Source of the DNA: an uncultured Bacteroidales bacterium
Lineage (GTDB): Bacteria > Bacteroidota > Bacteroidia > Bacteroidales > WCHB1-69
Assembly (NCBI GenBank): GCA_900317715.1
Contig: ONHS01000021.1
Span: 17,928 to 81,927, forward strand
Direction: 5' to 3'
DNA length: 64,000 bases
Shown: in pieces, positions 36,192 to 44,872 of the stretch
Numbering within the stretch: the stretch's first letter is position 1
Layout of the letters: every line of letters begins with the position of its first letter
Translations under genes and position numbers: made by a program
The notes under the pieces: model-generated
What the model was told of the DNA's origin: nothing
The model's database searches: none
The model's input: only the letters and a program-made list of their open reading frames with translations

Positions 36192-37487
36192 TTAATAACA
36201 AATCACTTTTCTCGTGATTTTCAGACCTTTCCCGTTATGGAGTACCACTAAATACATGCCCTTGGGGAAAGGAAACGGGTAGGTCAAACGGTGTGTGCCG
36301 GCATCCAACTCCTCAGAATGTCGAGCAATACAGTGCCCATCCATCGCAAAAATGGCGACATCATAATGACCGCCTTCTTCGTTCTGCATATCAATGAGCA
36401 ACTCGTCGCGAACAGGATTAGCCACGTTTATCAGCACATTTGACGGGTATTCGGGTACACCCACATGGGCATCGACAACCATATCCATTATAACGGGTAG
36501 ATGGTCGGATTGCTGATAAAGCGCGTTTGCAACATTACTCGGAATGGAATTGTTCGAAGGGGAGACAATAGAGCCGTTGAAGCGCATACCGTCTTGACCC
36601 AAAGCATGATACGATCCATCTACAATGTGTATTTTGTTGCTACCGTAATAGACAGGAGGTGATACGAGAATGAAGTCGAATCGGTCATCTAACCCACCTG
36701 AGGAGAAACAGTCAGCATCCTGAGAATGAGTGGATTGCGTGTGCAATGAAGCGAATAGCGCATTGTTATGCCAGCGGCCGGGTCTGTCAATAGGGTCATA
36801 AAAGCGGTACAGACTGTTGGGATACTGTGTAAGTTCTTGATAAGCAGCTTCTTCGCTGTCATAAATATTGAAATCGCCGGAGAAAAATGTGTTACCAGGG
36901 TCGCCCAGTTGGGTGAGTTTGTTCATCAACCGTTGCACTTGCGTCAGACGGGCACTCGCGTCGGAAGAGTAGGAACCCGCTTTCAGATGTGCAATCCAAA
37001 AGGTCATGAACACGGTGTCACCAGATGACAAATTGTCAGCATTGTAGTAAAATTTGTAACCGTTGATGTCGCGATAGGAAGTAGTGATGGTTTGGGTGCT
37101 GTACAAGGTCAGTTTGCGGGAATCATAATAGATCATGTTGGCGATGTAACCACCTGATAAACTGGTCAATGGACCTCGTTTATAATAGGTGATGCCGTTG
37201 GTGTTGATGACATTGTTCAACAAACGGTCGGCATATTGGTTCTGAGATCCCAACTCACATACGCAGAGCACGTCGGGCTTCGCGTACTGGAAGATGGTCC
37301 TGAGGTGCGTGTCTTTATTGTCCAGATTATTGGTTGTGCTGTTGCAATCTGATATGCCGGAAGTATTGGTGTAGTTCATCAGGTTGTATTGCATCATACG
37401 GATGGTGTCGCGCGATTGCGCACAAGCAACCCCTGCCGCCATCAACAGCAGCATCCACACCCCAGCTATGTACATGCACTTTTTCAT
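36192..37487 (-). CDS. Secreted endonuclease/exonuclease/phosphatase-fold protein with sorting-type C-terminus
   Basis: A 431-residue secreted protein with a signal peptide (to VACAQ, 1-24). It has the metal-dependent EEP-fold blocks in order: MMQYNLMN near 30, DVLCVCELGSQ (catalytic Glu) near 72, AHLKAGSYSSD (His in AHL) near 172, SGDFNIYDS (D, N) near 205, and SDHLPVIMDM (H) near 335, so the active site is complete. The last 75 residues (NVANPVRDELLID, GMYLVVLHNG, KITRKVICY) look like a T9SS-type sorting domain. It is likely an exported nuclease or phosphatase, as for other EEP proteins in the phylum. Confidence 0.85.
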   Translation of the reverse strand: MKKCMYIAGVWMLLLMAAGVACAQSRDTIRMMQYNLMNYTNTSGISDCNSTTNNLDNKDTHLRTIFQYAKPDVLCVCELGSQNQYADRLLNNVINTNGITYYKRGPLTSLSGGYIANMIYYDSRKLTLYSTQTITTSYRDINGYKFYYNADNLSSGDTVFMTFWIAHLKAGSYSSDASARLTQVQRLMNKLTQLGDPGNTFFSGDFNIYDSEEAAYQELTQYPNSLYRFYDPIDRPGRWHNNALFASLHTQSTHSQDADCFSSGGLDDRFDFILVSPPVYYGSNKIHIVDGSYHALGQDGMRFNGSIVSPSNNSIPSNVANALYQQSDHLPVIMDMVVDAHVGVPEYPSNVLINVANPVRDELLIDMQNEEGGHYDVAIFAMDGHCIARHSEELDAGTHRLTYPFPFPKGMYLVVLHNGKGLKITRKVICY

Positions 37488-37499
37488 ATTACTTTTGGA

Positions 37500-37534
37500 T
37501 TTTGGCTATTAGCTATTGGCTATTGGCAATTAGT
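37500..37534. repeat. 7-base tandem array, EEP gene 5' side
   Basis: In-phase units TTTTGGC, TATTAGC, TATTGGC twice, AATTAGT. Confidence 0.85.
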
Positions 37535-37561
37535 CGTTCGAACTTAGTTATAGGCTAATGA

Positions 37562-37603
37562 CTCTAAACCTTAAACCCTAAACTCTAAACCTTAAACCCT
37601 AAA
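37562..37603. repeat. 7-base tandem array of CCCTAAA type
   Basis: Six in-phase units: CTCTAAA, CCTTAAA, CCCTAAA, then the same three again. The complement is the TTTAGGG form seen at 53371-53461. Confidence 0.9.
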
Positions 37604-37650
37604 CCAATTAACCTTTTAACCTAAAAATCTTAATTTTCTAGACCCTCGAC

Positions 37651-37675
37651 AGAGACGCCATAATACGACGTCTCT
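37651..37675. repeat. GAGACG hairpin repeat, variant
   Basis: AGAGACG and CGTCTCT arms around an 11-base spacer, without the GCCATGGC core. It is followed by short GACCCTT/GACCCTA units (37680-37693). Confidence 0.75.
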
Positions 37676-37708
37676 ACTAGACCCTTGACCCTATTCCCTA
37701 TTGTCTCC

Positions 37709-38125
37709 CTACTTCTTATGCTTTTTGTAATATTCCAAGCCCACGCGGACGTTTTCTTTCACCGCGTTGGAGGAATAGGTTGCGCCGGAGACCACATCCA
37801 CCTTGGCTTCGGAGGCCTGTTTTACGGTCATGCCGTTCCACTTGTTCAGCAGGTTAGCCTTCACTCGGTCGAAGAAACTCGGTGTTTCGTCGTTCGGCAA
37901 AGCTTCGATTTTCTGGATTTTGTCGTTTTTGATGTAGATATTCAGCGGGGTAGGACCATTGTAGCCCTGCACATTTGGGGTCAAAGTGGTGGTGTTCACG
38001 ATATAGACCCCATCCTTCTTCGTCATAACCTTATCATTGGCACTGGTGGCACAGATGAACACAATGGCGACAACCGCTAATACAGCGGCAACTGCGATGA
38101 TTCCTTTTTTCATTTTATGATTCAT
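37709..38125 (-). CDS. FMN-binding domain protein
   Basis: A 138-residue protein with an N-terminal membrane anchor (about 5-27) and an FMN-binding domain. The segment DVVSGATYSS near residue 112-121 is the S(T)GATxS/T site where FMN attaches covalently to the Thr in Rnf/Nqr subunits. The domain is small and stands alone here, so the protein probably shuttles electrons on the extracytoplasmic side. Upstream of the start is a TACATTTG element. Met5 is an alternative start. Confidence 0.82.
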   Translation of the reverse strand: MNHKMKKGIIAVAAVLAVVAIVFICATSANDKVMTKKDGVYIVNTTTLTPNVQGYNGPTPLNIYIKNDKIQKIEALPNDETPSFFDRVKANLLNKWNGMTVKQASEAKVDVVSGATYSSNAVKENVRVGLEYYKKHKK

Positions 38126-38191
38126 TTTGTTTGATTAATCGTTTGTTATTTAATAAGTTAGCACTGTTTTTATGGTAACAAAAACAAGGCG

Positions 38192-38199
38192 CAAATGTA
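38192..38199 (-). promoter_or_regulatory. -7 element for the FMN-binding gene
   Basis: TACATTTG on the minus strand fits TAnnTTTG, 66 bases before the ATG. Confidence 0.5.
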
Positions 38200-38214
38200 C
38201 AAAAAATGGATATA

Positions 38215-39195
38215 TTACAGCACCATCAGGTTGCAACCGCGCAATTGGGAATGGTCCAGGCGACCTAACACCTCCATTCCGTCGGGATGGCGGCGGCCAA
38301 GGTCTTCCGTTGCAATAAACGCACAGCTGTAAATATTGGCCAGATCGATGACGTTGATGACCCCCGTGTTGACGGAATCAGAGCCGTCCAGCGGGTCTTT
38401 TTCGTTGCGCAGGCGCAGACGCATCCATGGCGGTGTGGAGAACACATTGCCCCCTTTGCTGTAGGCCTGTGAAAGCAACTCGCACATGCCGTACTCGGAG
38501 TGGATGTCGGGCACGCCGAAAGCGCGTTTCAAGATGTCGTAAAGTTCCTCTTTCACCATCTCTTTGCGCCGACCTTTCATCCCACCGGTCTCAAACACAA
38601 TGAGTTCCGGAAAATCCAATTGGTAATGTTCGGCAAAGTCCAATAGGGCGAAGGTCACTCCCCAGAGTATAGTTTTCTGTTGATTATCACGTAGTTGTAT
38701 GAGCTTTTGGTACAGATCTTCGTGATTATAAAGGAAATAGCCATTGTCTTTCGCGCCCGATTTGTGCATCAGCGCTTCCATCATGTAAATCAAGGAGGAG
38801 TTTTTCTGCTCTAAATAGTTGGGTAACAATGCCAAAAAGGTGTATTCCGATGGTTTCCCATAGAAATAACGGAAACTGTTAAGCAGACTCCGGCGATAGA
38901 GCAGCGCATCCTTGATGAGATGCTGCGAATGCTGCATACCCGTGGTCCCGCTGCTGCGAAAAGTAAGCGCCGGCGTGAAAACCGAGGTTTTCACTTCATG
39001 GGTTTTGAAGAATGAGATGGGCAGGAACGGGATGTCAGACAAAGTATTCACCTCATTCTTGTCAATATTAAGATGCTGACAATAAGCACGATAGACGGGA
39101 TTTTTCGCATACTGAAAACGAAAGACCCGTAACGCGGTTTGCTCAAAGTCCGCCTCTGATTGAAGTCGGAAGATATGATAATTCAGGGCTTCCAT
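38215..39195 (-). CDS. LuxE-like acyl-protein synthetase/acyltransferase
   Basis: A 326-residue protein with the LuxE-type adenylating fold: SIPFLPISFFKTHEV-like (IPFLPISFFKTHEV) near residue 56, FRSSGTTGMQHSQH near 79-92, and HSEYGMCELLSQAYS near 235. LuxE activates fatty acids as acyl-AMP in bioluminescence; in Bacteroidetes relatives the substrate is unknown. Its start overlaps the gldD stop by 13 bases, so the two are translated together. The link to gliding or lipid metabolism is only by position. Confidence 0.75.
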   Translation of the reverse strand: MEALNYHIFRLQSEADFEQTALRVFRFQYAKNPVYRAYCQHLNIDKNEVNTLSDIPFLPISFFKTHEVKTSVFTPALTFRSSGTTGMQHSQHLIKDALLYRRSLLNSFRYFYGKPSEYTFLALLPNYLEQKNSSLIYMMEALMHKSGAKDNGYFLYNHEDLYQKLIQLRDNQQKTILWGVTFALLDFAEHYQLDFPELIVFETGGMKGRRKEMVKEELYDILKRAFGVPDIHSEYGMCELLSQAYSKGGNVFSTPPWMRLRLRNEKDPLDGSDSVNTGVINVIDLANIYSCAFIATEDLGRRHPDGMEVLGRLDHSQLRGCNLMVL

Positions 39196-39818
39196 GCGAA
39201 GGTGTTAATGAGGTGCATGGCATCTTCTTTAAGATATTGAATGACAGGCTGTAACGAGTCGTTGTTGGGCGTGCCGTCGAAGTAGAGGGCGGCGCGCACG
39301 AAACGGTTGACGCTGTCGGTGATCCAGAATTGGAGCGGCGTGGCCACATCTTTGCCATAAATCTCGTAGGTTTGTCCCCACATCCGCGATTCCGGGTCGC
39401 GAATCATGGAATATTGCACATCGTCGGCTTTCTGATAGTGGAATTTCACCATTTTGTCCTCCGAAACCATCAGTTTCCGCAAACTGTCGGCATTTTTGAC
39501 CGTAAGACAGGTGAACCGCAACGAGGCGTTCAGTTCAGGATAGGTGATGTTCATCCACAGGCAATTGTCCGGCTGTAACTCAAGGGTGGTGGTGGCATGG
39601 ACCGATTGCTCGCAGGTGAATGGAGGGGTGACACGAATGTCCGCCTGTCCATTGGGCAAGGACTGTGAAACTTCCAACGGCTTGTATTGGTGGTCGGGCA
39701 GCTCAATACGGAAATAGCCCATAGGTTTGGGCTCTGGTAGCGGCTTTGGCTTGCACGACACCGCTAATACGACACATAATGTGGCAATGATTATATATAT
39801 GAACGAATGTCTTTTCAT
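39183..39818 (-). CDS. gldD: GldD, gliding motility lipoprotein
   Basis: A 211-residue lipoprotein with the signal VVLAVSC (acceptor Cys22) and the GldD marks PKPMGYFRIELP at about 30-41 and the C-terminal WITDSVNRFVRAALYF block. GldD is one of the lipoproteins needed for gliding and type IX secretion in Flavobacteria. It overlaps the LuxE-like gene by 13 bases. A GldE neighbour is not present here. Confidence 0.88.
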   Translation of the reverse strand: MKRHSFIYIIIATLCVVLAVSCKPKPLPEPKPMGYFRIELPDHQYKPLEVSQSLPNGQADIRVTPPFTCEQSVHATTTLELQPDNCLWMNITYPELNASLRFTCLTVKNADSLRKLMVSEDKMVKFHYQKADDVQYSMIRDPESRMWGQTYEIYGKDVATPLQFWITDSVNRFVRAALYFDGTPNNDSLQPVIQYLKEDAMHLINTFAWKP

Positions 39819-39854
39819 TTGATTATTGACCCCAACTATCGCTCACCCTTATCT

Positions 39855-39921
39855 CCTAGGGCTCGCTGTCGCTCACCCTAGGCTGACATATCTTACCCTT
39901 TCAGGGCTGCTTAAGGAATAG
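39855..39921. repeat. CCTAGGG intergenic element, copy 2, with GGGCTGCTTAAGGAATAG tail
   Basis: CCTAGGGCTCGCT / CACCCTAGGCTGACATAT (compare 13819-13853), followed by the tail GGGCTGCTTAAGGAATAG that matches the end of the element at 18611-18670. It lies in the 107-base gap between gldD and rpoD. Confidence 0.8.
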
Positions 39922-39925
39922 ATTT

Positions 39926-40786
39926 TTATAAATAGCTCTTCAAATTTTTGTTTTTAGCGTTTTGGCGCAATCTTTTCAGGGCGCGTTCTTTGATTTGGCG
40001 CACGCGCTCGCGGGAAAGGTCTAACTTATCGCCAATCTCATCGAGCGTATGTTCGTGGGAGGTGCCGATACCGAAGAACAACCTCAGCACGTCCGCTTCC
40101 TTGTCGGGGAGCGTCTTGAGCAGGTCGTTGATTTCCGACGACAGGGACTCCTGCATCAAAGAGGTGTCGGTATCGTCGTCGTTGTCGTGCACGAACACAT
40201 CCACGAAGCGGGTCTCCTCGTTGGGCGCAATAGGCGAGTCGATGGACTGCGGGTGGTTGTTCATCTTCATGATTTCAGCCACTTTATACACAGGCATGTC
40301 CATCGCGTTGGCAATCTCCTCGGTGGTGGGCAGACGGTTGAGGGTCTGCTCCAGACGAGCGGTTTCCTTCTTGATTTTGTTGATGACGCCCACTTGGTTC
40401 AGCGGCAGTCGGACAATACGAGATTGGTCGGCGATAGCTTGCAGGATAGCCTGGCGAATCCACCATACGGCGTAAGAGATGAACTTAAAGCCGCGCGTTT
40501 CATCGAAACGCTGCGCGGCTTTAATCAATCCTAAGTTACCCTCATTGATAAGGTCTTGCAACCCGATACCCTGATTTTGGTATTGTTTTGCTACGGAGAC
40601 GACGAAACGCAAATTGGTGGTTACCAATTTGTTAAGCGCATCCTCGTCTCCGGCTTTGATTTTGCGTGCCAGTTCCACCTCCTCGTCCGCACCAATCATC
40701 TGCACCTTGCTGATGTCCGACAGGAATCTTTCCAACGATGCCGAGTCTCGGTTGGTGATGGATTTCGATATTTTAAGTTGTCTCAT
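39926..40786 (-). CDS. rpoD: Primary sigma factor RpoD (Bacteroidetes short form)
   Basis: A 286-residue RpoD. It lacks the long region 1.1 of E. coli sigma-70, which is usual in Bacteroidetes. Region 1.2 starts near the N-terminus (SASLERFLSDISKV). Region 2 has the conserved LVTTNLRFVVSVAKQYQNQG, LQDLINEGNLGLIKAAQRFD, and FISYAVWWIRQAI (2.3-2.4). Region 4 has LDEIGDKLDLSRERVRQIKERALKRLR. This factor reads the TAnnTTTG promoters annotated here. Confidence 0.95.
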   Translation of the reverse strand: MRQLKISKSITNRDSASLERFLSDISKVQMIGADEEVELARKIKAGDEDALNKLVTTNLRFVVSVAKQYQNQGIGLQDLINEGNLGLIKAAQRFDETRGFKFISYAVWWIRQAILQAIADQSRIVRLPLNQVGVINKIKKETARLEQTLNRLPTTEEIANAMDMPVYKVAEIMKMNNHPQSIDSPIAPNEETRFVDVFVHDNDDDTDTSLMQESLSSEINDLLKTLPDKEADVLRLFFGIGTSHEHTLDEIGDKLDLSRERVRQIKERALKRLRQNAKNKNLKSYL

Positions 40787-40874
40787 TTGTTTATTAACCC
40801 CTTCCTTATATTAATAATATGAATTGTAACTTCAACTGATATATAGATTGTAGTTTCAACAAAAATCTATCAGT

Positions 40875-41981
40875 TTATTTTTCAATCTTATCAGTTGTAC
40901 CCTGACTATTCAATAAAGTTACATTTTTGGTGATTTTTTCTTTGTTTCGGACCAAAACGACCTTCACTTTGTCACCTGGAGACTTTGTTTTGAGCACTCC
41001 GCGCACCTCTGGGAGGCTATTTACGGGCGTATCGTCAATATGGGTGATGACATCGCCTTCTTGGAATCCGTTCTGGGCAGCAGCACCATTGTCAGACACT
41101 TCGGCCACATAGATTCCATTTACATTACTGAGGTTCAGCTCTTTAGCGTTGGTAGCATTCAATTCCATGATGGAAACGCCGAGATAGGCCTGTTGGGTGA
41201 CACCGAAATGTTGCAGGTCGTATGCAATCTTTTGCACGATATTGGATGGGATGGCGAAGGAGTAGCCTGTGTAGTAACCGTTACCGGAGGCGATGGCGGT
41301 GTTGATGCCCACCAAACGGCCAGTGGCGTCAACGAGTGCGCCGCCTGAGTTACCAGAGTTCACAGCTGCGTCGGTTTGGAGATAGACCTCATCAGAGGTG
41401 TTGCCACGACCCGTGCTCAGCTGACGTGCCTTCGCACTGATGATGCCGGCGGTGACGGTGGAGTTGAGCCCCATCGGATTACCGATGGCCAGCACCCATT
41501 CGCCGATACGCACAGAATCGGAGTTCGCGAACTTCAAGTAAGGGAGGCGAGACTCGTTGATTTTGAGGAGCGCGAGGTCGGAGGCAGGGTCGGTGCCGAT
41601 GATTTCGCCGTCATATTCGCGCTTGTCGTTCAGCGTGATGGTGATTTTTTCGGCATCTTGCACCACATGGTTGTTGGTCACAATGTAACCATCGGAGGAG
41701 ATGATGACACCCGAACCGGCGGCTTGAACCGGGTAGGTGCTCGGTGCGGAACCGAAGAAATGCTCCCATATCGTACCGCCGAAAAAGTCATCCCACATGG
41801 AGTTTTTTTGCGTAAATTCGGTCTTAATATAGACTACTGCGTTCACAGAAGACTCTGCAGCATCGGTTAAATCGACGTATCTCGTGCCTTGGCTCTCTTT
41901 TTGTGCGCATCCCGAGTATGAGCAGGAGAAAAAGGCCAACATAGTGAATAACAACACTTTAGAAACTTTTAATGTCTTCAT
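40875..41981 (-). CDS. HtrA/DegS-type serine protease with one PDZ domain
   Basis: A 368-residue envelope protease. After a signal sequence (to SYSGC, possibly a lipoprotein lipobox near 21-25), the S1C catalytic triad is H105 (VTNNHVV), D135 (DPASDLALL) and S212 (NSGNSGGAL). A single PDZ domain (about 265-355) follows, with AYLGVSIMEL and FQEGDVITHIDDTPV. HtrA proteases degrade or process misfolded proteins in the periplasm and inner membrane. One PDZ rather than two makes it DegS-like. Confidence 0.9.
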   Translation of the reverse strand: MKTLKVSKVLLFTMLAFFSCSYSGCAQKESQGTRYVDLTDAAESSVNAVVYIKTEFTQKNSMWDDFFGGTIWEHFFGSAPSTYPVQAAGSGVIISSDGYIVTNNHVVQDAEKITITLNDKREYDGEIIGTDPASDLALLKINESRLPYLKFANSDSVRIGEWVLAIGNPMGLNSTVTAGIISAKARQLSTGRGNTSDEVYLQTDAAVNSGNSGGALVDATGRLVGINTAIASGNGYYTGYSFAIPSNIVQKIAYDLQHFGVTQQAYLGVSIMELNATNAKELNLSNVNGIYVAEVSDNGAAAQNGFQEGDVITHIDDTPVNSLPEVRGVLKTKSPGDKVKVVLVRNKEKITKNVTLLNSQGTTDKIEK

Positions 41982-42080
41982 ATCTTTATATTTTTAATGA
42001 TTGACGTTCATACAAAACAGCTCAATAACGCAAAAGTTTAAAAAAAATTGCAGGCGAAAAGTTTGTATCAAAAAAAATTT

Positions 42081-42088
42081 TATTTTTG
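42081..42088 (+). promoter_or_regulatory. -7 element for rplU-rpmA
   Basis: TATTTTTG fits TAnnTTTG, with a TTTG at 42062-42065 upstream. It is 35 bases before the rplU ATG. Confidence 0.65.
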
Positions 42089-42123
42089 CCGCCCAAAAAA
42101 TTACAAACAAAAATAATACCAAA

Positions 42124-42435
42124 ATGTACGCAATTGTAGAAATAGCCGGGCAACAATTCAAGGTTGAAAAAGACCGCAGAGTCTATGTTCAACGCCTTCA
42201 GGCTGAAGAAGGTGCGCAAGTCAAATTTGACAGCGTTATGTTAGTGGATAATGACGGTGATGTGAAAGTGGGTACGCCTACCGTTTCCGGTGCCAGCGTG
42301 ACCGCTACCGTTCTCCAACACTTGAAAGGTGACAAAGTTCTCGTTTTCAAGAAGAAAAGAAGAAAAGGTTATCAGAAATTGAATGGTCATCGCCAATGCT
42401 TGACCTCCATCAAGATTGATAACATTACTCTGTAA
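42124..42435 (+). CDS. rplU: 50S ribosomal protein L21
   Basis: A 103-residue L21 starting [14 protein letters not shown], the usual L21 start. The conserved [15 protein letters not shown] near the C-terminus is intact. The open frame runs 41 codons further upstream, but those residues do not belong to L21 and the -7 element lies among them. It is followed after 31 bases by rpmA, the normal L21-L27 pair. Confidence 0.97.
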   Translation: MYAIVEIAGQQFKVEKDRRVYVQRLQAEEGAQVKFDSVMLVDNDGDVKVGTPTVSGASVTATVLQHLKGDKVLVFKKKRRKGYQKLNGHRQCLTSIKIDNITL

Positions 42436-42466
42436 AATTTAGTATTAACGATTAAAATTTAGACTT

Positions 42467-42727
42467 ATGGCTCATAAAAAAGGTGTCGGTAGTTCTCAGA
42501 ACGGCCGCGAATCAGCTAGCAAAAGATTAGGTTTGAAAATTTTCGGCGGTCAATTCGCCAAAGCTGGCAACATCATCGTTCGCCAAAGAGGTACTGTCCA
42601 CAATCCTGGCAAGAACGTGGGTATGGGTAAAGACCACACGCTCTTCGCATTGTGCGACGGCATCGTTGAATTCAAGAAAACCTATAAGGACAGATCTTAC
42701 GTCTCTGTGGTTCCTACCCAAGAATAG
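42467..42727 (+). CDS. rpmA: 50S ribosomal protein L27
   Basis: An 86-residue L27 with [16 protein letters not shown] at the start and the conserved [20 protein letters not shown] segment. Its N-terminus reaches toward the peptidyl-transferase centre. It ends the rplU-rpmA operon, followed by a strong terminator. Confidence 0.97.
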   Translation: MAHKKGVGSSQNGRESASKRLGLKIFGGQFAKAGNIIVRQRGTVHNPGKNVGMGKDHTLFALCDGIVEFKKTYKDRSYVSVVPTQE

Positions 42728-42747
42728 TAGGTCGATTGTCAAGATTC

Positions 42748-42781
42748 AAAAAAACACCTCCGAAATGGAGGTGTTTTTTTT
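42748..42781 (+). terminator. Rho-independent terminator of rplU-rpmA
   Basis: Stem CACCTCC (42755-42761), loop GAAAT, GGAGGTG (42767-42773), with A- and T-tracts on both sides. Confidence 0.92.
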
Positions 42782-42913
42782 ATACATATATATACAACTT
42801 TATATAAAAAAAGTGTACCTTGCAGTTTGCGAACTTACTGAAACTGCATAAACTCATTAAAAACGTAATAATCTGAAAATCAAATAAATAATTATTAATA
42901 AAACTACTTTATT

Positions 42914-44752
42914 ATGAAAAAGACTTTTATTAAAGTCGTGTGGATTGGCGGTACTTTTCTGCCTTTTTGCATTCACAGGAAGCCTGTCTGCACAGGTGGC
43001 TGTTAACAAAACAGAGACGTTCAAGGTGCAGGACGGCAATGGTGACTACACCTGGACAGTGCCTACCGAAATGGATGGTCACCCCATCACGGTAACCTAC
43101 ATTCGTTTTGAAGCTATCGGCGGCGGCGGTGCCGGTGGTTATGTTTATGACCACAAAGGAGGTGAAGCTGCCAGCGGCGGCGGTGGCGGCGGCGCATACA
43201 CGTACCTCGAAGTTGCCAACCCCCAAGAAACCAGCTACACTATCCATGTTGGTAAAGGTGGCACAAGCATTGCCAGCAGCAGAACGAACACCGACGGTGA
43301 ATTCTCTTCTGTGTCAGCTACTGGCGGCTTCATTCTTAAGGCTGCCGGCGGTAAAACCGTAGTGCCGACCAATCACGGCATATCCACCAACTACTACACT
43401 TTTGCAGGTGCATTAGGCGGACAAGTCGCGGATTGTATCCCTGAAGGAAACGCATCCGCTGGTGGCAATGGTTCAAACGGCAGCTATGGTACGTTATCGA
43501 CCCATAGTGGCGAAGGCGGCTATGCTGAAGGTCCTGCCGGTATCGCAGGCATGGGCGGCCACACCGATAATAAAACCTACTTCACATCCGGTGGTGCTAC
43601 AGGTAACCCTGGCTTTAATTACGGCGGCGGCGGCTCCGGCGCACAAGGTTATAGCGTTCGTGTGGTTGGTAATAACATCGGGTGGCAGAAGATGCCGAGG
43701 CTACCGTGTGCAATGACATGACCTTTGAACTTCCGTTGAATATTGTGCTGACCAATCTTACTTATGATGACATCGCTTTCGATTTCAATCAAATTATCTT
43801 TGTTTCCGAATATGTCACCCGCGTTGGTGAGTTCAGCGTTGATGAAAACTTTGTGTTGACCGGCAAATTCCACAATTCCGCAGCAGAAGCTAAACCTTAC
43901 GTTTTGACGGTTAGCATAAGAACTAGCGGTAACAATCCTACAGAATTGGCTTCTCTCATAGTCAACTTCAACGTTAATGATTCGCTTAAGGTCGGCTCAG
44001 TGACTTTAGATGATAATGCTTGCAATAATGCCATAGTTGTCATGGGCGAAGCTACTGGCGGTAGTGGTACCTATACTTATGTATGGCTGGATGATAATCA
44101 GCTGATTCCCGACGCCAATGGTTTGTCTTATTCACCTACTTCAGGTCCGACGCATTATATTAGTGGTGTGGTTAACGACGTTGTTTGTGGAACTGCAGAT
44201 ACATCAAGACCTGCTGTTACAGTGTTTTATCATCATTCTGCTCATCCTATCGACCCGGGTATCATTGGCAGAAACGATACCATCGTGTGCCCCAACAACA
44301 CCTATACAACCACTCTTTATGCAAATACGACGGCATCTGGTACTATCCAATGGCAAAGAAAATATAACGACAATGAATGGCAGAATGTCATTTCCCATGG
44401 TCCCAGCCACGGTAAAGGTTGGGCTGTTCCCACTTTGGCTCAGTACAACGCAATGATGGCTATTGCCGGTAGTGTTGAGAATTTGAAAGCTACCACGGGC
44501 TGGCTTCCTGAATATGTCGGCACCAACGAGACGGGCTTCACCGCTATCGCTCCTGGTTTCTACAACGCTTCTGCCGATCAGTTCCAGAAACATCTGACAT
44601 TCGCAGGCTTCTGGACCAGCTCACGCTCTGATGTGGCTGGCACTGGCGTGATCTTCGAGATCAACTACAACTGCGACAACGGAACTCCTTCCGGCGCTCC
44701 CGAAGCAAACAAGTACAGCGTCCGCTGCGTGAAAGTGAACGTTGAAGATTAA
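42914..44752 (+). pseudogene. Secreted glycine-rich / FISUMP-domain protein, copy 2, with at least three lesions
   Basis: Same gene family as 9080-11538, in opposite orientation. Lesion 1: one extra base near 42937, in the signal peptide, puts MKKTFIK out of frame with the CGLAVLF-type run. Lesion 2: near 43681, after VVGNNI, a deletion of about 67 bases relative to copy 1 changes frame. Lesion 3: at about 44414 an in-frame loss of about 621 bases (207 codons), joining the SHG of one domain to GWAVPT of the C-terminal domain and removing the first half of the FISUMP region. The C-terminal 330 bases are about 96% identical to copy 1. It ends in the same terminator stem (44771-44809). Confidence 0.8.
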
Positions 44753-44770
44753 GACGAGTAATCGTTTCAT

Positions 44771-44809
44771 AAAAAAAGTCCGCTGCCGAAAAGGTAGCGG
44801 ACTTTTTTT
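44771..44809. terminator. Bidirectional terminator at the 3' end of glycine-rich copy 2
   Basis: Stem GTCCGCTGCC / GGTAGCGGAC, loop GAAAA, with A- and T-tracts. It is the same stem as at 9021-9057. Confidence 0.9.
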
Positions 44810-44816
44810 GTTAAAA

Positions 44817-44872
44817 GGCAATAGGCAAAAGGCAACTGCTAACTGCTAACTGCTAACTACTAACTGCTAACT
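44817..44872. repeat. 7-base tandem array containing the purD stop codon
   Basis: Eight in-phase units: GGCAATA, GGCAAAA, GGCAACT, GCTAACT three times, ACTAACT, GCTAACT. The purD stop (44867-44869) is in the last unit. Confidence 0.92.
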
